The notes below the pieces were generated by a model, which made no database searches, was not told the DNA's origin, and saw only the letters and a program-made list of their open reading frames with translations. Positions 8,127-15,027 of a stretch of 64,000 bases of DNA are shown here, one piece after another (position 1 is the stretch's first letter; each line of letters opens with the position of its first letter). The position numbers and the translations under genes are program-made. The DNA lies in NCBI GenBank assembly GCA_016779205.1, contig JADHOC010000003.1, positions 62,001 to 126,000 on the forward strand, in the 5' to 3' direction. The stretch comes from Planctomycetota bacterium (lineage in GTDB: Bacteria; Planctomycetota; UBA1135; GCA-002686595).

Positions 8127-9005
8127 TCAGCTCAGGTGGCCGAGGGCGAGGAGCGCGTAGAAGGTGTACTCCACGTCCAGCTCCTCCTCGGCCCAGTGTC
8201 CGTAGAAGCTCTTCCCGTTCCACAGGGTGTCGAGGTAGTCGAGGCACAGCTCCTTCGCGCCGCCGATGTCCGCGCCGAGGATCCCCAGGGCGTGGAGGAT
8301 CGTGGCGGTGGAGAGCAGGTCCGGCATGGGCGCGTCCGGGATCGCCTTGTACCCGCCCTTGGGGTGGATCTGGGACATCAGCCAGGGGGCCACGTCGTCG
8401 GGGACCGGCAGCTCCAGCTGGGAGAGCACCGCCACGGCGGCCGCAGTGGAGGGGCCCATCCCCCACTTCAACTCGCTCTCGTTGGAGAACCCTCCGTCCG
8501 GCGTGCGCAGCTCCGCCATGGCCGCGCCGAGCACCGCGGGCGCGGGCATCGGGACCCCGACGTCCTGGTAGACCCCCAGCGCAAGGAACGCGTCGTAGAG
8601 GGTGCCGCGGGCGCGTCCGGGCTCCATGCCGAACGAACCGTCGGCGCTCCGGCACATGGAGAGGTGCTCGGTGATCGAGGCCACGAAGGTGTCGCTGGGC
8701 CACCCCTCGCCCAGCGCCGCCCAGCAGCGGACGAGGCAGGCGCGGTGTACGAGGTCCAGGTCCTCACCGTCGCCGAAGGTCTGGAGGTAGGGGCGGACCT
8801 GGGCCGCGGGGAGCTCCTCGGACAGCGCCACCAGCGCGTCCAGGAGGAACGCGGTGTAGTAGAGGTCCGGCTTCCCGGCGCGGTCGGCGCCGCCGCCCTC
8901 CGCGGTGAGCTGGGAGCGGACAAACTCCACCACGCGCGGGGTCGCGTCCCCGAGCACCCCCGGCGCGAGCCGGGCGACCTGCAGCATCTCGAGGCGGAGG
9001 CTCAA
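8127..9005 (-). CDS. Prenyltransferase-beta/squalene-oxidase repeat protein
   Basis: The product has alpha-alpha toroid repeats like those in protein prenyltransferase beta subunits and terpene cyclases. Examples are DLYYTAFLLDALVALSEELP, CRSADGSFGM, LRTPDGGFSNES, IHPKGGYKAIPDAPM and LSTATILHALGILG. No cyclase DxDD or obvious zinc-ligand triad is seen, so the activity is open. I take the TTG at 9005, whose TTGA overlaps the upstream gene's stop as at two other junctions in this cluster (292 aa); the ATG at 8987 (MLQVARLAPG) is the alternative. It is the last gene of the eight-gene cluster and is translationally coupled to the DUF116-polyprenyl synthase fusion. That coupling suggests the two handle the same isoprenoid. 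Confidence 0.75.
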   Translation of the reverse strand: MSLRLEMLQVARLAPGVLGDATPRVVEFVRSQLTAEGGGADRAGKPDLYYTAFLLDALVALSEELPAAQVRPYLQTFGDGEDLDLVHRACLVRCWAALGEGWPSDTFVASITEHLSMCRSADGSFGMEPGRARGTLYDAFLALGVYQDVGVPMPAPAVLGAAMAELRTPDGGFSNESELKWGMGPSTAAAVAVLSQLELPVPDDVAPWLMSQIHPKGGYKAIPDAPMPDLLSTATILHALGILGADIGGAKELCLDYLDTLWNGKSFYGHWAEEELDVEYTFYALLALGHLS

Positions 9006-10855
9006 GCGGTGGTCTTCGGGGCCTCTTCCTGGCGAGACCGGTTCAGCGCCTCGAACTCGGAGCAGTAGCCCTCGATCAGGTCGCCCTCGCCGAAGATCTT
9101 GCCGACCACCCGGCGCAGGAGCCCCTTGACGCTGGGGTGCTGGAGCGGCGTCAGCGACTCCACCGCCGCCACCTCGTAGGCGTCCGCGAGGTCGCGGGCC
9201 TTCTGGACCACGCCCCACTCCCCCAGGCGCGCCTCGAGGGCCCTCCGCTCATCGGAGCCGGGGGCGCCGACGGGGCGCTCCTTGCGCCAGATCGCGTCGA
9301 GCATGGCCTCGGCGTCGCCGCCGGCCGCCCGCTTGTGGGCGATGGCCATGATCAGCGAGGGGCGCAGGTCCGCCAGGTCGTCCGAGTCGCCCTCGCCGGT
9401 GAAGTCGTCCAGGTCATCGTGGATCTGGTAGGCGATGCCGAGGGCCTCGCTGTAGGGCCCGAGCACCTCGAGCACCTCCGGCGCGGCGCCCGCGAGGAGC
9501 GCGCCCTGGCGCAGGGCGACCTCGAAGGCCGGCGCGGTCTTCTCCCGGAAGATCCCGAGGACGTCCAGCGAGCTGAGGGGCCGCGGGGCGCGGGCCCAGT
9601 TGAGCTCGGCGCCCTGGCCGCGGGAGAGCGTGGCGTGCCCCTGGGCCGCGACGGACAGGAGCTGGGCGCGGGTCTCCCCGTCCACCTCGAGCTCACCGAG
9701 CAGGCGATAGCCCTCGCCGAGCAGCAGGTCCCCGATGTTGATGGCCACCGCGACGCCGTGCTCGGCGTGCAGCGTGGGCGCGCCGTAGCGCACGTCGTCC
9801 CCGTCCTCGATGTCGTCGTGGATCAGCGACGCCTTGTGGAAGCACTCGATGGCCACGGCGAGCTTGCGCACGTCGGCGGTGAAGGCCGGCGCCTCGGCGC
9901 AGCCCTCGCTCTCAAGGGCCATCCAGATGGCCGTCGCGAGGTAGGGGCGCCAGCGCTTGCCGTCGCGCGCGAGCCAGTCCCGGGCCAGGTCGTCCGTGGC
10001 GGGGTCCACCCCGGCGGCGGGGCCCATGACCTCGTCCAGTGCGTCGCGCTTGAACCACGCGCGGACGTCGCCCTTGAGCCCCTCGAGGTCCAGGCGGTAG
10101 GTGCGGTCCTCGGCGGTGAGGTGGATGAGGTCCCGGACCTGGTCCACGTCCACGTTGGTGTCGATGCAGTCGTCCTGGAGCAGGGGGATCGACATGCCGG
10201 GGATCGCCACGCGCTCCATGTGCGGGAAGCACTTCTCGAGCACGTTGAGGCACGACACGCCCACGATGGCGTCGATCTTGCCGGTCTCCACCATGGCCGT
10301 GACGATGGCCGAGCCCTCGGCGATCAGGACCGCGTAGCCGAGCTCCTCGGCCTCACGGGTGAAGTCCTCGATGGAGCACAGGCCGCACTCCTTGCACAGC
10401 ATCCCGAACTCATCGAAGGGCGCCGGGCAGTGCTCTTCGACCCGCAGGCACTTGGGGAGCAGCAGCAGGCGGCGCTCGTAGGGCACCTGGGCCAGCTCGT
10501 CCCGCCAGACCTCGTTGTTCACGAGGACCGCGGTGTAGTCGATGAAGACGTCGTCCACGTCAGCGCGCCGGATGACCTCGACCGCCAGCTCCCGCAGCTG
10601 CAGGATCGAGGCGGGTGCGACGACCGCTCGCTCGGCGACCAGCGCCGCGGCGAGGCTCCGCAAACGGTCGCGGGTGGCGCGCTCGTTCGGGATGTTGGAC
10701 TGGGTCGTGCGCTCACGGACGATGGGCAGCCTGCGGGGTAGCTGGACCCGAGTCTCACCGCCGGAGAGGGTGCTCCGGATCGCAGGGGTAGCCTCCGGAG
10801 CGGCCTCGGTCGGCGCGTCGGGGGAGGCGGTGGCGGGATCGGGGGGCGGGTTCAT
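9002..10855 (-). CDS. DUF116 domain fused to polyprenyl diphosphate synthase
   Basis: The 617-aa protein has two parts after a Pro/Ala-rich N-terminus (~1-35). Residues ~60-270 match the DUF116 family: LLLLPKCLRVEEHCPAP, then LCKECGLCSIEDF, an IVGVSCLNVLEKCFP stretch and PLLQDDCIDTNVDVD. The many conserved cysteines suggest an Fe-S cluster. Residues ~275-600 are a trans-isoprenyl diphosphate synthase: GKRWRPYL, the first Asp-rich motif in LIHDDIEDGDDVR (~residue 347) and the second in YQIHDDLDDFTGEGD (~480). The second half should condense IPP with an allylic diphosphate using Mg2+. Start is the ATG at 10855. A 114-bp gap separates it from the radical SAM gene, and its stop overlaps the start of the next gene. 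I know of no role for the fusion; the DUF116 half may couple redox chemistry to the prenyl product. Confidence 0.85.
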   Translation of the reverse strand: MNPPPDPATASPDAPTEAAPEATPAIRSTLSGGETRVQLPRRLPIVRERTTQSNIPNERATRDRLRSLAAALVAERAVVAPASILQLRELAVEVIRRADVDDVFIDYTAVLVNNEVWRDELAQVPYERRLLLLPKCLRVEEHCPAPFDEFGMLCKECGLCSIEDFTREAEELGYAVLIAEGSAIVTAMVETGKIDAIVGVSCLNVLEKCFPHMERVAIPGMSIPLLQDDCIDTNVDVDQVRDLIHLTAEDRTYRLDLEGLKGDVRAWFKRDALDEVMGPAAGVDPATDDLARDWLARDGKRWRPYLATAIWMALESEGCAEAPAFTADVRKLAVAIECFHKASLIHDDIEDGDDVRYGAPTLHAEHGVAVAINIGDLLLGEGYRLLGELEVDGETRAQLLSVAAQGHATLSRGQGAELNWARAPRPLSSLDVLGIFREKTAPAFEVALRQGALLAGAAPEVLEVLGPYSEALGIAYQIHDDLDDFTGEGDSDDLADLRPSLIMAIAHKRAAGGDAEAMLDAIWRKERPVGAPGSDERRALEARLGEWGVVQKARDLADAYEVAAVESLTPLQHPSVKGLLRRVVGKIFGEGDLIEGYCSEFEALNRSRQEEAPKTTA

Positions 10856-10969
10856 CGTCGTGGCGTCCGGGGAAGGCTTCGTCGCATTCTAGGGGCTCGA
10901 TGCTCCGGGTGCGCTGAAACGCCGCCGGGGCTGAAGAACCTGTACACGGGCCGCCGCCCGCCGGCGGGC

Positions 10970-12166
10970 TCAGGTGTAGGCGCCGAATCCGAAGAACCAG
11001 TGCTTCTTCGCGAAGCGGTACATCCAGTGCTTCTCGGGGATCTCATTGCCCGGGTCGTGCTGGCTCGGCCGGGACTCCATCCGGTCATATTCTTCGAAGG
11101 CGTCGCCCCGGGCGGTGGTGTCCCGAGCGCCGTGGCGCCGGCCCACCTCGGCCAGCTTGTCCGGGGCCTCCAGCACGATGCAGCCGCGGGTGGTCTCCGC
11201 CGCGGTCCGGCGGAAGTCCTCGAGCATCTTGGACTCGGTGAGCGTCTTGTAGATGTCGCCGTCGTTGTCCTGGATGCGCTCGGTGGCGTACTGGACGATC
11301 GGGCAGGGCTCCACGTCGCCGTAGGGCGAGATGTGGTGGCTGATCCCGATGGCCGCCGGGCACAGGGCCTGGCCCTTGTCGTCCCAGTAAGCGTCCACGA
11401 AGCCGATGGCCTTGCGGTTGCGCATGTCCACGGCGAACTGGCGGGTGCTACGGATCTGCTCGGGGGTCAGCGCCAGCTCGGGGGCGGCGTCCGGCCCCAC
11501 GGCGCGGTAGGTGTGGAACCAGCAGTAGTGCACGCCCAGATCGATGAGCTTGTCCACCCACTCCTCGCGCACCAGCTGGTCGTAGTTGGTGGCGCACACG
11601 CTGGACGCCACGCCCACCAGGAGCTTGTGCCGCAGCGCCGCCTCGATGCCCGCGAGGGTCTTGTCGTAGACGTCCGTGCGCCCGCGGCGCGCGTCGCTCT
11701 CGACGGTGTCGCCCTCGACGCTGATGAGCGGCGTCGCGTTGCCGAGGCGCGCGAGCTCGGCCGCGACCTCGTCGGTGATCGGCTGCCCGTTGGTGAAGAT
11801 CTGGAAGTAGCAGTCCGGGTGCGCCGCGAGCATGCGCATCAGGTCAGGGTGCAGGAATGGCTCCCCACCGAGGATGCCGAAGAAGCGGTTCCCGTGCTTC
11901 TTGGCGTTGGTGACCATGCGGTCGAAGTCCTCGAAGCTGATCTTCTTCTGGGGCGCCGCCACGTCCACCCAGCACCCGCGGCAGCGCAGGTTGCAGGAGT
12001 TGATGATCGAGATGTAGAGGAAGGGCGGGAAGACCTTCCCCTCCTTGAGGCGGCTCTTGAAGCGCTGCACGCTGCGCATGCCCTTCCAGCCGAAGTTGTA
12101 GGCGAACTTCCACTGGACCTTCGGGGAGGTCGTGCGGAGGACGCGCATGGCGAGGGCGGCGCTCAA
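10970..12166 (-). CDS. Radical SAM protein with SPASM-like C-terminal cysteines
   Basis: The 398-aa product carries the CxxxCxxC signature as NSCNLRCRGCW (~residues 55-64) that binds the SAM-cleaving [4Fe-4S] cluster, followed by the GGEPFLHPDL motif and an IFTNGQPIT strand. C-terminal Cys residues (ALCPAAIGISHH, VEPCPIVQYA, RGCIVLEA) suggest an auxiliary cluster as in SPASM or twitch enzymes. Layout (N-terminal helix, then FPPFLYISIINSCN) recalls HpnH-type enzymes acting on lipids, but the C-terminal half differs. The start is the TTG at 12166: GGAG lies eight bases upstream and TTGA overlaps the ferredoxin stop; the ATG at 12148 is the alternative. The adjacent ferredoxin is the likely reductant. 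Substrate is unknown; an isoprenoid is inferred from the neighbours. Confidence 0.85.
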   Translation of the reverse strand: MSAALAMRVLRTTSPKVQWKFAYNFGWKGMRSVQRFKSRLKEGKVFPPFLYISIINSCNLRCRGCWVDVAAPQKKISFEDFDRMVTNAKKHGNRFFGILGGEPFLHPDLMRMLAAHPDCYFQIFTNGQPITDEVAAELARLGNATPLISVEGDTVESDARRGRTDVYDKTLAGIEAALRHKLLVGVASSVCATNYDQLVREEWVDKLIDLGVHYCWFHTYRAVGPDAAPELALTPEQIRSTRQFAVDMRNRKAIGFVDAYWDDKGQALCPAAIGISHHISPYGDVEPCPIVQYATERIQDNDGDIYKTLTESKMLEDFRRTAAETTRGCIVLEAPDKLAEVGRRHGARDTTARGDAFEEYDRMESRPSQHDPGNEIPEKHWMYRFAKKHWFFGFGAYT

Positions 12167-13017
12167 ATGTCCCACTCCTGGGTGCTCGGACCGTCGGTCT
12201 TCTTCTGATCCTGGGCCGAGCGGGAGCGCGCGATGCGCTCCTCCTGCTTGGCGCGGGCGCGTCGCGCTCGCTCCTCGATGTCCCCCGCGCTCGGCAGGCT
12301 CATGAGGACCTCCGAGGGGATGTCGAGCTTGTCCTTGAGCTCCTTCAGGCAGCGCTTGCGCTCCAGCAGGGCCTTGGACTCGTCCCGCTCGGTGGAGAAG
12401 CGCTGCTTGGCCGAGCCGCTGCGCTCCTTGAGGGCGGAGTAGATGTCCCCGCCCAGGAGCGAGGAGATGTCCACCTTCATGGACTCCGACGCGATGTCCT
12501 CGGCCTTGACCTCGTCCCCGTTGATGGGCCCCTTCTTGTACTTGGGGAAGAGGATCGCGACCTCGGGGCAGACGCGGCTGCAGGCGGGGCAGCTGGTCTT
12601 GCACTTCTCCTGGTTCTGGACCGTGATCCGGCCGTCGCCGTCCACCGAGTACACGTCGAAGAGGCAGAAGGAGAGGCACTGCATGCAGTTCGTGCAGCGG
12701 TCGTAGTCGATGACCGGGAACCACGGCGTCCACGCTCCCGGAGCCGGCGCCGCGGCGGCCTCGCGCCGCGCCGCCACGTCGGCGACCACCTCCTCGGGTG
12801 CGCGGTCCAGGACGCTCACGTCCCCGCCCAGCCGAGCGAGGGCCCCCTCCGCCGCCTCGGCCTTGCGCGAGACGGGGTGGCCGGCCTCGAGCAGCGCCGC
12901 GAGGACCGCGCCGCGGTCGGCGGCGTCGACGCCATCGAGGCCGCCCGGATCCACCGCGACGTGGAGCTCGCCGAAGGGCGCGCTCGGGCCCGGGCGGGCC
13001 GCCCCCGTCGGCTTCAA
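12163..13017 (-). CDS. Ferredoxin-domain protein, 2[4Fe-4S], with long C-terminal tail
   Basis: The 284-aa protein has an N-terminal ~90-residue region with GELHVAVDP and EVVADVAARR segments, then two ferredoxin motifs near residues 105-150: CTNCMQCLSFCLFDVYSV, and CKTSCPACSRVCPEVAILFP. The C-terminal ~120 residues are charged and helical (ALLERKRCLKELKDKLDIPS, then EERARRARAKQEERIARSRS). That tail is unusual for a ferredoxin and could be a docking arm. It probably feeds electrons to the radical SAM enzyme or the flavoenzyme of this cluster. The start is a TTG at 13017 whose TTGA overlaps the previous gene's stop, with GGAG eight bases before it. Confidence 0.85.
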   Translation of the reverse strand: MKPTGAARPGPSAPFGELHVAVDPGGLDGVDAADRGAVLAALLEAGHPVSRKAEAAEGALARLGGDVSVLDRAPEEVVADVAARREAAAAPAPGAWTPWFPVIDYDRCTNCMQCLSFCLFDVYSVDGDGRITVQNQEKCKTSCPACSRVCPEVAILFPKYKKGPINGDEVKAEDIASESMKVDISSLLGGDIYSALKERSGSAKQRFSTERDESKALLERKRCLKELKDKLDIPSEVLMSLPSAGDIEERARRARAKQEERIARSRSAQDQKKTDGPSTQEWDI

Positions 13018-13352
13018 GAGGTGCTCTCCTGGTCCGGGAGCCCAAGGGCTCCGCAGACCTCGTCGGCCGTCGATGATCGCATGTTGTGGATGCTAGCCTC
13101 CGCGGCGAGTTCGTGACCGGCGGAGTGGAAGAGCCAGCGGACCGCCCGGGGGAAGCAGGCCACGATCTCCACCTCGCCGTCCCCCGCGAAGCGCGCGAGC
13201 GCCGGGTCCTTGCCCGCCGACATCTCGCACAGGTCGGGCACGGCCTCAAAGTCCTCGTCCGAGCCCGCGAGGCGCTCCAGGACGGCGGCCTTCACGTCGG
13301 CGGGGACCACCTTCGAGTACACGCAGTGGCAGTGGACGATGCGGCGGCCCAT
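13014..13352 (-). CDS. Small CxC-motif protein, conserved hypothetical
   Basis: The 112-aa product starts MGRRIVHCHCVYSKVVP and continues with FEAVPDLCEMSAGKDPALAR and VEIVACFPRAVRWLFHSAG. The CHC pair plus DLC and ACFPRAV cysteines are spaced as in the N-terminal part of heterodisulfide-reductase-like or Fe-S carrier proteins. I offer that only as a resemblance. The role could be Fe-S or redox handling for the ferredoxin and radical SAM enzyme next door. The gene starts three bases after the CobW-type GTPase stop and its own stop overlaps the ferredoxin start, so it belongs to the same transcript. Confidence 0.7.
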   Translation of the reverse strand: MGRRIVHCHCVYSKVVPADVKAAVLERLAGSDEDFEAVPDLCEMSAGKDPALARFAGDGEVEIVACFPRAVRWLFHSAGHELAAEASIHNMRSSTADEVCGALGLPDQESTS

Positions 13353-13355
13353 GGC

Positions 13356-14489
13356 TCAGGCGCTCCCCCGGATCTCGTCGCGGTGGGTGGGCTCGGGCGG
13401 CGCTGGCCGGAAGTGCTCCTCGTGCTCCACCTCCAGGGTGCAGCCCGGGCGCGCGGCGGCCGCCGCCTCGAGGGCCGCCAGCACCATGGCCTTGAGGGCC
13501 ACGGGGTCGCCCTCGGCGCGGAGGTTGACGATGAGCTCGCCCGCACGCACGCCGTCGACCAGCGCCTCCCGCAGGTCCACCTCTCCGTCCCCCGACGTCA
13601 CCGAGAGGGCCGCCAGGCGCCCCGAGGCGTCACCGGCGTCCAGGGTGGCCTTGAGGTGGGCGATCTCCGCGTCCTGCTCGCCGGCCGCGCGCTGGATCTG
13701 AGCGGCGAGGTCGAGGAGCAGCTGGTTGGCGTCCACCGGCTCGCCGGAGGTGGCCATCCGAGCCGTGAGGTTGAGCCAGCCCAGGAGCGCCTCGCCCTCG
13801 GCGTAGACCCGGTAATCGAGCTCCATGGTCGGCTGGGGCTCGGCCTCCTCGGCCAGGATCCGGTCGAACCACGCCTCGGTGCCCTCCCCGTGCTCCGCGG
13901 AGATCGAGAGGATCTCGGCCCTCGGGAAGCGCGCGGCGAGGGCCGCCTCGAGCTCGGCCAGCTCCTCGGCCCCCAGGGTGTCCACCTTGTTGATGGCGAT
14001 CAGGTCCGCCTCCTCGAGCTGCTTCTCGAAGACGTAGGTCACCTTCTCCGAGAAGCGACGGCCCGCCGCGAGCCCCAGGACCCGGCGCGCGCGCTGGGGG
14101 TCGACGAGCACCGAGAGCGGCGCGACCCGGAAGCGGTCGCCGTAGATCCGGCGCAGGGGGTAGCTCACCGTGGCCACCAGGTCCGTGCAGCTGCCCACGG
14201 GCTCCGCGAGGAAGACGTCCGGGCGCTCGTTGGCCTCGAGGCGCTCGGCGGCCTCCGCCAGGGACCCGAAGCGACAGCAGAAGCACCCCCCCGCGATCTC
14301 CTCCACCGCGAAGCCGCGGCTGCGCAGGATGGAGGTGTCCACGAGGCCGGAGCTCTGGTCGTTGGTGATGAGCCCGACCTTGAGGCCGCGCTCGGTGAGC
14401 ACCGCCCCCATGCGGGCCACGGCGGTGGTCTTCCCCGCCCCGAGGAAGCCGCCGATCATGACGTAAGTGGCGCGGGTGTCCTCAACCAT
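13356..14489 (-). CDS. CobW/G3E-family GTPase (metallochaperone-like)
   Basis: The 377-aa protein has the G3E P-loop GGFLGAGKTT (residues 13-22), the metal-binding CxCC signature as GGCFCC (67-72), a Walker B-like DVFLAEPVGSC and the base-specificity INKVD. This is the COG0523/CobW/HypB/UreG class, which uses GTP to insert metals or cobalamin into target proteins. The region after ~residue 240 lacks a clear His-rich CobW C-terminal domain and instead looks like a novel helical module ending in EHEEHFRPAPPEPTHRDE. The ATG at 14489 overlaps the GcvH-like gene by eight bases. In this cluster it may mature the radical SAM or DUF116 metallocentre; that is inference. Confidence 0.85.
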   Translation of the reverse strand: MVEDTRATYVMIGGFLGAGKTTAVARMGAVLTERGLKVGLITNDQSSGLVDTSILRSRGFAVEEIAGGCFCCRFGSLAEAAERLEANERPDVFLAEPVGSCTDLVATVSYPLRRIYGDRFRVAPLSVLVDPQRARRVLGLAAGRRFSEKVTYVFEKQLEEADLIAINKVDTLGAEELAELEAALAARFPRAEILSISAEHGEGTEAWFDRILAEEAEPQPTMELDYRVYAEGEALLGWLNLTARMATSGEPVDANQLLLDLAAQIQRAAGEQDAEIAHLKATLDAGDASGRLAALSVTSGDGEVDLREALVDGVRAGELIVNLRAEGDPVALKAMVLAALEAAAAARPGCTLEVEHEEHFRPAPPEPTHRDEIRGSA

Positions 14490-14973
14490 GGCTCGCACCC
14501 TCCTCGGCCTCGGCGAGCTCGGGCTGCTCCCCGAGCACCTTGTCAATGGCCGCCTCGAGGACGGCGGCGTAGCCCTCGGCGTCCACGCAGTCCTCGTCCA
14601 CCTCGCCCCGCAGGGCGAAGAGCCAGCCGCGCTGGTAGGAGGAGCGGTGCACCGGGTCGAGGCCCTCGTCGAGGCCCGGGTTCGCGCCGGCGAACCTGCC
14701 GTCGATGGGGCTGTAGAGGTCCGTCACCGCCTTGAAGCCCTCCAGCCAGCCCACCACGTCGCCCTTCTCGACCTCGGTCTCCAGGGCCATCTCGAAATCC
14801 AGGTCCACCGGCTCACCGAGCATCCGCAGGGCGAAGCGGGTCAGCCCCACGTGCCACAGGTCCGGCTCGGCCTGGTGAAGCCACATGTGTCCGGCGGTGT
14901 AGAAGTGCCCGCGCGGGAGGCGCGTCTTGAAGCGCGCGCGCTCGAAGGGGAGGAAGACGTCGGAGGGGCACAT
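14482..14973 (-). CDS. GcvH-like lipoyl-domain protein
   Basis: The 163-aa product matches glycine-cleavage H proteins: HFYTAGHMWLHQAEPDLW at the start, VGLTRFALRMLGEPVDLDF, and the lipoylation motif EGFKAVTDLYSPIDG with the modified Lys near residue 79. It ends with NPGLDEGLDPVHRSSYQRGW. H proteins carry lipoate that shuttles intermediates between partner enzymes. No gcvT, gcvP or lipoyl dehydrogenase gene is nearby; instead it opens an eight-base overlap into a G3E GTPase and heads an Fe-S/radical SAM/isoprenoid cluster. A dedicated role distinct from glycine cleavage, as for the lipoate-binding proteins of sHdr systems, is therefore plausible. Start is the ATG at 14973. Confidence 0.85.
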   Translation of the reverse strand: MCPSDVFLPFERARFKTRLPRGHFYTAGHMWLHQAEPDLWHVGLTRFALRMLGEPVDLDFEMALETEVEKGDVVGWLEGFKAVTDLYSPIDGRFAGANPGLDEGLDPVHRSSYQRGWLFALRGEVDEDCVDAEGYAAVLEAAIDKVLGEQPELAEAEEGASHG

Positions 14974-15027
14974 GGGCGGCCCAAGAGTCTAGGGTCCGCC
15001 GCCCGAACGCGGTCATCGGCCCCGGGA

